From Prevotella nigrescens (GTDB lineage: Bacteria; Bacteroidota; Bacteroidia; Bacteroidales; Bacteroidaceae), in NCBI RefSeq assembly GCF_031191185.1, contig NZ_CP133465.1, positions 1,546,001-1,610,000 of the forward strand: DNA of 64,000 nucleotides, written 5' to 3'. The notes below the pieces were generated by a model that searched no databases, was not told the DNA's origin, and saw only the letters and a list, made by a program, of their open reading frames with translations. This document shows, one piece after another, positions 46,143-55,166 of the stretch (position 1 is its first letter; each line of letters begins with the position of its first letter). Made by a program: the position numbers and the translations under genes.

Positions 46143-47198
46143 TTATAATCTATATTCTTTTATATCATCAGTTGGATATATTCTCCAACCATGTGCACCA
46201 CCATCTGTAAAAGAAAATGGCATAATAAATCCGTCAAGTTCTGATAATGCTTTCTCAACGGTCTTTTTTTTAATGGGATCTACAATAAACATTATAAATC
46301 CGCCACCACCTGCACCACTGACCTTGCCAGCCAAAGCCCCTTCTTTTAAGGCTACTTCCATAGCTTGCTCTATTACAGAATTGGTAACTTGCGAAGATTG
46401 TTTTTTCTTATTTTCCCATGCTGTTTTAAGAAGATGGGCCATAGAAAGGATATCGCCTTTCAACAAAGCGCGCTTCATATCGTTCGCACCCTGCTTGATT
46501 TCGTGCATTGCAGAAATGATATTCTGTTTTTGAGATGCCGTATTTTTTCTTTGGTCATCAATTATCTTTGCACTACTGCGACTTGCTCCTGTAAAATATA
46601 AAATAGTAGAAGCTTCTAACTCATCAATTATCCAACGTTTAATCTTTAATGGATTGACAATTACTAAATCATTTGACAGGAATTCCATATAATTAAAGCC
46701 ACCAAAAGCAGCTGCATATTGGTCTTGTTTCCCGCCAGATAATTTCAAATCAATACGTTCTATTTCATAAGCCAAACGAGAAATCTCATAATCTCCTAAA
46801 GGAAGTGACAGCCATTCCACAAACGCTTTAAGAATACAAACAACCATTGTGGAGGATGTTCCTAAACCTGAGCCTGCAGGTGCATCGTTATAGGTTGTAA
46901 TCTTAAATGATAATGGATTTAAATTGAAATCTCGAATAATTCTATTGTAAACACCTTTAACAAGAGTTGCATTACCATCAATTTCAAGCTTTTTAGACAA
47001 GGGATAATCCCCTATGAAATTATTATCATAAGAATTAATAACAATACGATTATCATCAGTTTCTTCTATTGTGCAATATGCATACAAATTTATAGTTGCA
47101 TTCAAAACCAATCCACCATATGTATCACTATATGGAGAAACATCTGAACCACCGCCAGCAAGTCCTAAACGCAATGGTGCCTTACTTCGTATAATCAT
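46143..47198 (-). CDS. hddA: GHMP kinase, heptose-7-phosphate kinase (HddA-like)
   Basis: 351 residues. [19 protein letters not shown] at the start and [17 protein letters not shown] (the phosphate-binding GHMP motif, about 107-123) are typical. [17 protein letters not shown] near 288-304 is the third motif. It phosphorylates D-glycero-alpha-D-manno-heptose 7-phosphate at C1. Fucose kinases are related, but the adjacency to gmhA and the hddC-gmhB fusion settles the assignment. Confidence 0.9.
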   Translation of the reverse strand: MIIRSKAPLRLGLAGGGSDVSPYSDTYGGLVLNATINLYAYCTIEETDDNRIVINSYDNNFIGDYPLSKKLEIDGNATLVKGVYNRIIRDFNLNPLSFKITTYNDAPAGSGLGTSSTMVVCILKAFVEWLSLPLGDYEISRLAYEIERIDLKLSGGKQDQYAAAFGGFNYMEFLSNDLVIVNPLKIKRWIIDELEASTILYFTGASRSSAKIIDDQRKNTASQKQNIISAMHEIKQGANDMKRALLKGDILSMAHLLKTAWENKKKQSSQVTNSVIEQAMEVALKEGALAGKVSGAGGGGFIMFIVDPIKKKTVEKALSELDGFIMPFSFTDGGAHGWRIYPTDDIKEYRL

Positions 47199-47298
47199 AA
47201 TTTATTAATTTAAATACTATGAAACTATTATATAATATGTAGCATTTTTAGAAATACAAGTATAGGATCAAAAAATCTTGCTCAAAAGTGTAAATTCT

Positions 47299-48309
47299 TT
47301 ATTTCTTTTTCTTTATACCGTATTTCTTATTTAAGAACCACGAAAGACCGAAACAACAGATAAAGATAGAAATCAATGGCCACAAGGCTATTGCAATATA
47401 TTTAGTATGCGTTATAAGTTCTAAGATTTTATAAAATGGAAGTGTAAACCATACCATCTGAAATAAATAGATTTCATAAGAATACTTACCAAAAGATTTG
47501 AAATAAGAAATAATCTTATATCGATTTAATCGTAAATATGAATACTTTAAAATGAACATTAAAGGAATTAACCAAAAGAATTGAAACCAATGATGAATAT
47601 TCCAACCTGTATCATATACCAATGGCTCTACATTTGGAGTTTTATAATAAAATAGACATACAAATAATGCACTTACCCCCCCCGCGAAGCAAGTCTTAAA
47701 ATTGAGAGTATATCCCTTAAAAGCAAGCATATAACCTAAAGGGATTAATATCAAATATCTCCCAAGAAACAACCTATAAAAGGGCTCTGCGGTTAAATAT
47801 GAGAAAACTATCTCCACCAATAAAGATATTAAAATAAAAATAGCAAAGATACGTTTAAAAGAATTCTTATAAAGGAAGTTGGGAAACAATGGTAGAATGA
47901 AAGCGAATTGTAAATATATCCAAAAATAATATGAACCAGGACCATTTCCTCCGCTTATAATAAATTCTTTAAAGAAAGAGTATAAATTTATGTCCCCATC
48001 AAGAAATCTTCTTACAAGTAGATAAACTAAAAGAAACAATTGAACTAATACAAATGGCTTAATAATCCGATACCAAGTTTTAGCCATATTAGGATAAGTA
48101 ATATTAGATCTCTTTTTATAAGCATGGAAAACCTGCACTAACAAAAATAAAGGAACACACATAGATATCCACAGGCAACCTAAAGAAACTTTTAATACCG
48201 ATACTGGAGTGCTATGCAGAATAATAACAGACAATATACTAAATCCTTTTATATAATCTATAAACGGATCATATTCACTCTTTTTAAATGAGAATATTCT
48301 ATTTTCCAT
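47299..48309 (-). CDS. Acyltransferase 3 family membrane protein with a G8 tract
   Basis: 336 residues, about ten hydrophobic segments. YIKGFSILSVIILHSTPV holds the N-terminal family motif with the catalytic histidine. It would acylate the polysaccharide. Eight consecutive Gs on the coding strand (47676-47683) fall in codons for FAGGVSA near residue 210, inside a membrane segment; a one-base slip would truncate the protein. In this sequence the frame is intact. Confidence 0.85.
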   Translation of the reverse strand: MENRIFSFKKSEYDPFIDYIKGFSILSVIILHSTPVSVLKVSLGCLWISMCVPLFLLVQVFHAYKKRSNITYPNMAKTWYRIIKPFVLVQLFLLVYLLVRRFLDGDINLYSFFKEFIISGGNGPGSYYFWIYLQFAFILPLFPNFLYKNSFKRIFAIFILISLLVEIVFSYLTAEPFYRLFLGRYLILIPLGYMLAFKGYTLNFKTCFAGGVSALFVCLFYYKTPNVEPLVYDTGWNIHHWFQFFWLIPLMFILKYSYLRLNRYKIISYFKSFGKYSYEIYLFQMVWFTLPFYKILELITHTKYIAIALWPLISIFICCFGLSWFLNKKYGIKKKK

Positions 48310-48331
48310 TAAGAATTATCCAATATCTATT

Positions 48332-49105
48332 TTATAAATGTACCTTATAATATATCCAGGCAAGTAAATAAGTGATAGGATTCATATATTTTTTAAGAAT
48401 ATATAAATGACTCCTCATACCATATTGTTTTCTTGCAGTATTGCCAGAACTTTCTCCCTCAAGATGAATTATTTTCGGTGAAGTAATAATCATTCTTTTA
48501 TATCCTTTCTTCATCATGCGATATTGTAATTCGCCTTCTTCTCCATAGAGAAAAATATTCTCATCAAATATTCCAGCTTCGTCAATTGCAGATCGTGGGA
48601 TAAACATATCAGCACCACTAATACATTCAACTTCCTTATCAGTATAATCTGGCTCATAATTATGGGGGGAGAACATTCGCCTAAAGAATTCTTTTATTGT
48701 AAACGCAGGAAAATAAAAGAAAGAATTTCTATAAGTACCATCATTTCCTTGTAGATAACATCCATAAATAATTCTTGAATTATGTGACTTAGCATATTTG
48801 AAAAATTCACCAATAGCATTATTCAACAATAGTGTATCAGAATTGAGCAAAAAGAAATAATCTCCATTAGCAACCTCTATACCTCGATTATTACCATAGC
48901 CGAATCCACCATTCTTTTTTGAATAAATATATTTTATTCTTGAATCTCTCTCAAATTTCTCCTTCGAGCCATCTGTAGAAGCATTATCTACGACAATTAT
49001 CTCATAAGAAACACAATATGTATGCTTTATGATACTTTTAATACAGGCAGAGGTTAAATCGCAAGTATTATAATTAACTATAATAACAGAAACATCCATT
49101 TTCAT
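48332..49105 (-). CDS. Family 2 glycosyltransferase (WbbL/rhamnosyltransferase-like)
   Basis: 257 residues. VSVIIVNYNTCDLTSACIKS, IIVVDNASTDGSKE and FLLNSDTLL are the GT-A nucleotide and metal motifs. ECISGADMFIPRSAIDEAGI matches the rhamnosyltransferase-like subgroup. Its start overlaps the flippase stop by one base. A C6 run lies in the codons for FSPHN. The donor is not certain, and no dTDP-rhamnose genes are in the window. Confidence 0.85.
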   Translation of the reverse strand: MKMDVSVIIVNYNTCDLTSACIKSIIKHTYCVSYEIIVVDNASTDGSKEKFERDSRIKYIYSKKNGGFGYGNNRGIEVANGDYFFLLNSDTLLLNNAIGEFFKYAKSHNSRIIYGCYLQGNDGTYRNSFFYFPAFTIKEFFRRMFSPHNYEPDYTDKEVECISGADMFIPRSAIDEAGIFDENIFLYGEEGELQYRMMKKGYKRMIITSPKIIHLEGESSGNTARKQYGMRSHLYILKKYMNPITYLLAWIYYKVHL

Positions 49106-50361
49106 TAGAATATTTTAAAGAGTTTACGAGAATATCGAAATACCAGAAATGCCTCTATGAAAGAAGAAAACATACTAATATATGCTGTATATAATGCTGA
49201 ATATCTCGTCAATAATAAAGATAGGATTAGGTGAATAACAGATACTCCTACTGTCATAAACATCAATTCTTTTGTCTTTTTATAATAGAACAAAAAATTA
49301 CAGAACTGCAGATATACACACTGAAAGAATGTACTTAAACAAAGAGGTAATAGATAAATAACTGATTCACCATAATTGGGAAATAGAATGGGAATAAGTA
49401 AACAGCATACGCCAAATACCACTAAAGTAATCCCAGCATAAAATACTAATAATAGAACAGTTTGTTTTCTAAGTTTTTCTCGAACAGAGAAGTCATTTTG
49501 AGAAAGGTACTTATAAATGTATACGGAGTTTGATTTATTAAAAGCTGCTCCAACCGAGTAAATAATAAATGCAAAGTTGATAGCAAAACTAAATAATCCT
49601 ACAGCCGTAGTCCCGAAATGTGCATTAATAATATAACGGTCCATTCCCTGACGTAGAAAACCATTTATACTGTGAGGAATTAAAGGAATACCAAACAACA
49701 AAGTTTCCTTGTATATAGCTTTTGTAGGTGAAAGACGTCTTATATACCCTTTGTTAATTAAGTTTACTAACCCCATAACTAAAAATATTGTAGCAGCGAT
49801 TAGATTTGCCTCTATACGCCCTATCCAATCTTGATTAAAGCCGATTACAAGTAAAAGAGAAAAGACGATATTCACAATTGTAGATAAAGTAGTTAGGAAG
49901 CCATACTTTAGGCTTTTTTCTTCTAACCTGTATATATCTAGTAATAAATTATACACAACAGTTGATGCACAAATATAAATACATATTATTTGTAGCATTG
50001 GTTGGATATTCGTGATATTAGTTACAAAGTTTGAAAAGATCCCGACGATCAACAGCAATATGGCAGAAACAGTTAATGTAGAATTCAGAACAACACTGAT
50101 ATATTTTGATAAGATCTCACGTGAGACCTTAAAATATTTAATGCTTACGATTCCCGAGGTACATAGACAAATTACATAACTAACAACACTGACTGTTGTA
50201 TAAAAGAGATTTAACTTCCCATAAGATGATGGAAATATATAACGTGATAATATAATGAGCAGAAAGAAATTTAATCCTTGATTCAAAAAAGAGAAAAAAG
50301 CAAAGATACTTCCACTCTGTACATTTTTATTATATAATATTCTATGAACGATATTATTCAT
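49105..50361 (-). CDS. wzx: Polysaccharide flippase (Wzx family)
   Basis: 418 residues with about twelve to fourteen hydrophobic segments and no other domain. GSIFAFFSFLNQGLNFFLLI at the N-terminus and LLFGIPLIPHSINGFLRQGM in the middle are typical of MATE-like O-antigen/capsule exporters. It moves lipid-linked repeat units across the inner membrane. It lies between the GT42-like candidate and a GT2 gene. Confidence 0.9.
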   Translation of the reverse strand: MNNIVHRILYNKNVQSGSIFAFFSFLNQGLNFFLLIILSRYIFPSSYGKLNLFYTTVSVVSYVICLCTSGIVSIKYFKVSREILSKYISVVLNSTLTVSAILLLIVGIFSNFVTNITNIQPMLQIICIYICASTVVYNLLLDIYRLEEKSLKYGFLTTLSTIVNIVFSLLLVIGFNQDWIGRIEANLIAATIFLVMGLVNLINKGYIRRLSPTKAIYKETLLFGIPLIPHSINGFLRQGMDRYIINAHFGTTAVGLFSFAINFAFIIYSVGAAFNKSNSVYIYKYLSQNDFSVREKLRKQTVLLLVFYAGITLVVFGVCCLLIPILFPNYGESVIYLLPLCLSTFFQCVYLQFCNFLFYYKKTKELMFMTVGVSVIHLILSLLLTRYSALYTAYISMFSSFIEAFLVFRYSRKLFKIF

Positions 50362-50363
50362 CG

Positions 50364-51257
50364 TTATTTATTCCCTGTTAAAAGATTATCTAAGTTCTTC
50401 TTTTCGTAGGCATCAATGTAAGAATCTTTTGTTCTATTGATTATTTGGATATGCATATAATCTGCAAAATCTCTAAGATACATATGTCCTGTAAAAGTTG
50501 CTAACTGTGACTCTAAGAAATCTCGGAGTTTGATTGGATTTCCTTCGTAATCCAACCATACATGCTCTGTGTTACCGTAATAATGTCTATCTATCAAAAC
50601 AACTTCATTGTGTTCATTCACTTTTATATCATTCATCCATGAATGTTCAACACCCAAAAGATTAATTTCTTTATAACCATTTAAAATAGCAGTGTAAATA
50701 GCAGCAATACTAACATTTGTACCATTCGGGGATACTAGTCCTTTCTTATACAGCCACATCTTTAAAAAATTTGCACTGCGTGTTTCTGGTTCCCAGTTGT
50801 TGTTTGCATACCTACACACCGTCACATGCCCATTTCGTTCAAATTCTTTCTTCATTTGATTGGGAAAGTTATAAGGAATAAAAATCTGAATATCCCAATT
50901 GATGCGTTGAATATTCTCCCATGCTTTCTTGATCTTCTCAAGTTTAGGTTGCATCCAAAAAATCATATCAACCATTACTAACATCTTAGGCTTTAAGATG
51001 AAAAAAAGATCTGTATTAACACTTAAATTAACAGCACAGAAATCATAATCCTTCAACTTGTCTATATGCTCCCCTATAAGAGAAAAACTTGGACCATTAC
51101 CTAATAAACATAGCCTCTTATTCTGCTTTGTTCTTTTAAATTCATTCCTAAAATATTGAAACTGAATCTGATAGAACAGAGGCCTACCTAAAAGACTTAA
51201 ATAATCTGTTAAGTGCGCAATGATAATATGTACTATATGTCTGAATAGTTGTAACAT
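50364..51257 (-). CDS. GT42/DUF115-like candidate sialyltransferase
   Basis: 297 residues. LCLLGNGPSFSLI (49-61) resembles the nucleotide-binding start AGNGPS of GT42 sialyltransferases and of MAF/DUF115 proteins. Later AVNLSVNTDLF, NGYKEINLLGVEHSW and DRHYYGNTEHVW fit the order of substrate loops and a C-terminal His-Tyr site. The gene directly follows neuA in the operon, and no other protein in the locus looks like a known sialyltransferase. The donor would be CMP-sialic acid. This is an inference; a DUF115-type pterin or other glycosyl enzyme is the alternative. Confidence 0.6.
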   Translation of the reverse strand: MLQLFRHIVHIIIAHLTDYLSLLGRPLFYQIQFQYFRNEFKRTKQNKRLCLLGNGPSFSLIGEHIDKLKDYDFCAVNLSVNTDLFFILKPKMLVMVDMIFWMQPKLEKIKKAWENIQRINWDIQIFIPYNFPNQMKKEFERNGHVTVCRYANNNWEPETRSANFLKMWLYKKGLVSPNGTNVSIAAIYTAILNGYKEINLLGVEHSWMNDIKVNEHNEVVLIDRHYYGNTEHVWLDYEGNPIKLRDFLESQLATFTGHMYLRDFADYMHIQIINRTKDSYIDAYEKKNLDNLLTGNK

Positions 51258-51305
51258 ATTTTATTCATAAAATAATTAAATTAAGAATACTGATAAATAC
51301 TACAT

Positions 51306-51983
51306 TTAACGTTGTGTCATTATTGCTTTCGCCAGAATTAAATCCAATGGACCATCTATGTCTATAGAGTCTTCTTTTGTCATAATATATGCTAAGCTCT
51401 TAGCACCAAAGAAATGCTTTCGAACAAGATAACATGCTGGTTTTGCAATAAAAATAGCTCCATTAGGAGAGTAATCTTTATATCCTTGTCTTCGATAATT
51501 AGAGAAGTCTGTATCAAAGAATTTCAGACTTTCATCCTTCTCTATGCGATTTACAAGCACTTTTGCATGTTCGGCCTCTTTCATAGAGACTAAGAAATCA
51601 AACTGATTGTATTTTAAATCAAACTTTTCGATAGCTTCTGTAATATGTTTCGCATTACGTAAAGGTGAAGTGGGTTGCAGAAGGACGAAATAATCATAAG
51701 TTTCTATTACTCTATGTTTTATGATATCTTCTAAAACCATATATGTTGTGGCTTTGTCATCAGATAGATTTTCTCCCCTCATCAGAATATCTGCACCACA
51801 TTGACGAGAAATTTGAGCATAAAGTTCTGAATCTGTAGACACTATGACTTTATTAAAAAGATTAGTATTAAGCGCGGCCTCTATCGAATAAGATATAAGA
51901 GGTTTTCCACAGAGCTCAATAATATTCTTATCCTTCAAACCTTTTGAACCAGAACGTGCTGGGATGATAGCTATTCTTTTCAC
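51306..51983 (-). CDS. neuA: CMP-sialic acid (acylneuraminate) cytidylyltransferase
   Basis: 225 residues. IAIIPARSGSKGLKDKNI at the N-terminus is the CTP-binding signature, and VLLQPTSPLRNAKHI is the second conserved motif. It activates the nonulosonic acid with CTP to the CMP-sugar donor. It lies 10 bp after neuC. PseF/LegF homologues are similar; the set of neighbours points to the Neu5Ac route. Confidence 0.92.
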   Translation of the reverse strand: MKRIAIIPARSGSKGLKDKNIIELCGKPLISYSIEAALNTNLFNKVIVSTDSELYAQISRQCGADILMRGENLSDDKATTYMVLEDIIKHRVIETYDYFVLLQPTSPLRNAKHITEAIEKFDLKYNQFDFLVSMKEAEHAKVLVNRIEKDESLKFFDTDFSNYRRQGYKDYSPNGAIFIAKPACYLVRKHFFGAKSLAYIMTKEDSIDIDGPLDLILAKAIMTQR

Positions 51984-51993
51984 ACTTATAATT

Positions 51994-53148
51994 TTATATA
52001 CTTAATGGTCTAATATCATAAAACATCTTATACTTAGTTTTTTTTTGGTGAAGTATATCCATTGTCGTACGATAATATAATTCTGCTGAATTTTCTTTAT
52101 AGTATGGAGTATCTGTTATAGCTTCATCTTTATGTGCTATGGCAAATTCAATAGCTTGTGTTATTTCATTGGATCTACAACGGACATCCAAGATACTTTT
52201 ACTTTTTACACGTCCTGTTTGACGTTCACCAATATTAATGGTATAACTCCCAAGTGAAGGTGCTTCTATAATGCCACTACTTGAATTGCCAATCAATGCT
52301 ATTGATCTTTTCACAAGATAATGATAAGTATCAGGATGTAGATTACTATAGAAAACGCAAGTATTATGTTTTTCACAAAACTTCTTAACACGTTTGATTA
52401 TCTGATCAGCATAAGTATCTGCATTTGAGCCAATAAACGCAAAATGATAACTATTAGTAAATGGCTCTATAGCTGAAAAAACCTCATTAATTTGTTTCTG
52501 AGGAGAAACTTCATTCAAAGTCTCAGGATGGAATAGAACAACAAAACAGACTTGGCTATTGATAAGTTCTGTAGGAACATTCTTCATATTAATATAAAGA
52601 CTATTTTCAGCACCAAGTGCACCAAGATAGTATACATTCTCAGGGTTCTCACCAAGTTGTATAACACGCATTTTATATTCTAAAGTACTTGTAAAGTGCC
52701 ATGTTGCCATCTTAGTAATAGAGTGACGAATAAATTCATCATAATTTGCCATAGTTAGTTCGCCACCATGTAAATGTAGAATTGGAACACGATGCATAGC
52801 AGCAGCTATGGAGACACTATAGATTTCATATCGGTCTCCAAGTATTATCAATAAATCAGGTTTGTTATTGGAGAAATAATTACTAAAATCCTCTAAGGTC
52901 TTAGCCATAATACGACATGTCTCATCAAACGAAGCCATCTTCGGTTCTACAAAATCCTTGTAGTCTATACGAAATCCATCCTGCTCTATAATATCTACGG
53001 CACTACCAAATTCGGCAGATAAAAGTGCACCTGTTGCAAGTATATAAAATTCTATCTCTGAATCATTATTCAACTTAGTTATATAATTACGAACAATGCC
53101 ATAGTCAGCCCGAGAACCCGTAGCAAAAGCAACTTTATACTTCCTCAT
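51994..53148 (-). CDS. neuC: Hydrolysing UDP-GlcNAc 2-epimerase
   Basis: 384 residues, typical of NeuC. FATGSRADYGIVRNYI (9-24), LGDRYEIY, LHLHGGELT and the DEFIRHSITK region carry the family's catalytic acids and histidine, and IGNSSSGIIEAPSLG closes the donor site. It forms ManNAc and UDP from UDP-GlcNAc, the first sialic-acid step. The related LegG acts on UDP-di-N-acetylbacillosamine, but no bacillosamine genes are here. This copy, unlike the gene at 13242-14381, looks catalytically complete. Confidence 0.9.
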   Translation of the reverse strand: MRKYKVAFATGSRADYGIVRNYITKLNNDSEIEFYILATGALLSAEFGSAVDIIEQDGFRIDYKDFVEPKMASFDETCRIMAKTLEDFSNYFSNNKPDLLIILGDRYEIYSVSIAAAMHRVPILHLHGGELTMANYDEFIRHSITKMATWHFTSTLEYKMRVIQLGENPENVYYLGALGAENSLYINMKNVPTELINSQVCFVVLFHPETLNEVSPQKQINEVFSAIEPFTNSYHFAFIGSNADTYADQIIKRVKKFCEKHNTCVFYSNLHPDTYHYLVKRSIALIGNSSSGIIEAPSLGSYTINIGERQTGRVKSKSILDVRCRSNEITQAIEFAIAHKDEAITDTPYYKENSAELYYRTTMDILHQKKTKYKMFYDIRPLSI

Positions 53149-53161
53149 AATCTTGTTTCTA

Positions 53162-54175
53162 TTAGAAATCTATCATCTCGTCCTCATCAAAATCACGAAC
53201 AGCAAAAGTACCTATCACATTATACCATTCCATAGGACTGATTCCATTACCTGGGCGTTTACAGGTTAGATTATGTTCGCTAAAAATTTCACCTTTCTTT
53301 ATCTTTTTACGAGCCACTATTGATTTTCTTGCAATACTTATATTACGCTCTTCAGATTCGGTAACTTTCTTTCCTCCCTCGCCAGCTATAACTTCTATAC
53401 GACGAACATTATGACATAACTCCTTAAGTTCTTCAGGAGTAGCAGAAGCTTTGTGGTCTGGGCCTGGGAAATTCTTATCTAATGTAAAATGTTTCTCAAT
53501 AAGTACTATATTCTTCATACAAGCACCAATAGCAGCTACATAACCAATAGAGTGGTCAGAAAAACCTATTTTTATACCAGGGAATTCTTTGTGCAATGTA
53601 TCAATAGCACTAAGGTTTACATCCTTATCAGGAGTTGGATACTCTGTGTTGCAATGAAGGATTATTAATTTCTTAGGATCTTCGTATTTATGAATAATAT
53701 CAACAGCCTGATGTATTTCATTAATAGTACACATACCTGTTGATAATATTATTCTTTTCTCATCTATTTTAATTTTGGCAATACGTTCTAAAAAAGGTAA
53801 GTTTGTAACCTCTCCTGAAGGAATCTTCCATATCTTTTGGCCGTTCTTTTCTAAAAAATTTATGGAATCCATATCAAAAGGGGTTGAGAATGTATCTAGT
53901 CCAAGACTCAAAGCATAATCACGTAACTTAATAAACTCATTATAAGGAAGTTCTAATTTGCGTGTCATTTCTAACTGATTTTCATCAGTTCCTGTCGTAT
54001 TTTTTTGATAATCAGCTTTAGGTGCATATTTAGTTATTAACTCAGATGCCTTGAATGTTTGAAATTTTACGGCATCAACACCACAAGATTTGGCTTCTTC
54101 AACCATACGTTTTGCCAACTTAGGATTACCACAATGGTTGCAACCGATTTCTGCAATTATATAGATACGTTTCAT
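53162..54175 (-). CDS. neuB: N-acetylneuraminate (sialic acid) synthase
   Basis: 337 residues: a TIM barrel (1 to about 280) plus a C-terminal SAF/antifreeze-like domain (about 285-337). IIAEIGCNHCGN, VKFQTFKASEL, FSTPFD, IPSGEV, IKIGFSDHSIG and EKHFTLDKNFPGPDHKAS are the metal and substrate sites. It condenses ManNAc with phosphoenolpyruvate. Legionaminate synthase is the alternative. Confidence 0.93.
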   Translation of the reverse strand: MKRIYIIAEIGCNHCGNPKLAKRMVEEAKSCGVDAVKFQTFKASELITKYAPKADYQKNTTGTDENQLEMTRKLELPYNEFIKLRDYALSLGLDTFSTPFDMDSINFLEKNGQKIWKIPSGEVTNLPFLERIAKIKIDEKRIILSTGMCTINEIHQAVDIIHKYEDPKKLIILHCNTEYPTPDKDVNLSAIDTLHKEFPGIKIGFSDHSIGYVAAIGACMKNIVLIEKHFTLDKNFPGPDHKASATPEELKELCHNVRRIEVIAGEGGKKVTESEERNISIARKSIVARKKIKKGEIFSEHNLTCKRPGNGISPMEWYNVIGTFAVRDFDEDEMIDF

Positions 54176-54176
54176 T

Positions 54177-54815
54177 TTAATTGTACTTATGGTTATTTGA
54201 TTTTATTTCTTTTGCAGGAATACCAACCACTACAGTATACTCTTTTACATCTTCAATAACAACTGCGCCCGAACCAACTAATGACCATTTTCCTACAGTA
54301 ATCTGTCCATTAATTACTGTACCAGATCCAATAAAGCTACCATTTTCGCAAATAACATCACCATTTAAAGTAGAATTTGTGGAGATATTTACATGATCCC
54401 TGATACAGCAACCATGTTCCACAAGGGCACGCGTATTAATTACACAGTTATCACCGACAGAACTTCCGTGATTAAGTATTGCTAATTTACCAATGAAACA
54501 GCCTTCTCCAATAACTGCTGTAGGAGAAACAAGTGCAGACTTATCGATAACATTTATGAGTGAAAGGTTACGTTTTTTTAGTTTGTCGAACCATACTTTC
54601 CTTTTAGCGTTATTCCCAATCGCAACAAAATAAACATACTGTTCAGGATTGTCAACACAGTCTATCGTATTACCTAGTACAGGATATCCTTGATGATTTG
54701 TTCCTTTCTCTTTAACATCATCAATATACCCTACCATTTTAAAGTTCATATAATCAACAGAGTCCAATACAGATTTTGCATAACCACCTGCACCAACTAT
54801 AATTAATTTCTTCAT
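54177..54815 (-). CDS. neuD: NeuD/PglD-like sugar O-acetyltransferase
   Basis: 212 residues from the ATG at 54815; a TTG 24 bp upstream is less likely. The N-terminal Rossmann-like part (KLIIVGAGGYAKSVLDSV) binds the sugar. The C-terminal left-handed beta-helix (about 95-205) shows hexapeptide turns such as IGEGCFIGKLAILNHGSSVG, and the catalytic histidine is in NHGSSV. It probably O-acetylates sialic acid or a precursor. PglD-type N-acetylation of an aminosugar is the alternative. It lies 1 bp from neuB. Confidence 0.85.
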   Translation of the reverse strand: MKKLIIVGAGGYAKSVLDSVDYMNFKMVGYIDDVKEKGTNHQGYPVLGNTIDCVDNPEQYVYFVAIGNNAKRKVWFDKLKKRNLSLINVIDKSALVSPTAVIGEGCFIGKLAILNHGSSVGDNCVINTRALVEHGCCIRDHVNISTNSTLNGDVICENGSFIGSGTVINGQITVGKWSLVGSGAVVIEDVKEYTVVVGIPAKEIKSNNHKYN

Positions 54816-54951
54816 TTTTATCTTTTTAACAGAAAACAATATCCTCTCCCATCACATATTATTACTTTATATAGAAGAACTGATTATCAAAACATTAACT
54901 TATTTGATTTATAATATACTGCCATTACTCATATCATATCACATCTTATTC

Positions 54952-55137
54952 TCATTCCCACTCGAATGGTTTGGCGTGCGCACCACTTGCTCCGCCTTCT
55001 TCTGGATTAATATTTATTTCTAAATCTCCTTTTTTGTTTACACCACTATTCTTAGATGGTGAAGTTGTGAGAAAATGAGAGTTTATTATATGTATTGTTG
55101 TTGAAGTTGGTTGTTCGTATACTTTTGTGTGCTCCAT
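54952..55137 (-). CDS. Small conserved-type Bacteroidales protein ending AHAKPFEWE
   Basis: 61 residues without signal peptide or membrane segment. A short N-terminal half with an alternating hydrophobic stretch (TTIHIINSHFLTTSPSKN) leads to a Gly/Glu-rich part and an Ala-Lys-Trp/Glu tail. From memory this layout (YxxP, I-x-I, TSP, AxAKxxxxW) recurs in many small Bacteroidales proteins of unknown function, often beside secreted-protein or polysaccharide genes. It is 29 bp after the secreted protein gene and before neuD. A structured peptide or precursor is possible. Confidence 0.65.
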   Translation of the reverse strand: MEHTKVYEQPTSTTIHIINSHFLTTSPSKNSGVNKKGDLEININPEEGGASGAHAKPFEWE

Positions 55138-55166
55138 TTATTGGTAAGGATTTTATGGTTTTAAGA

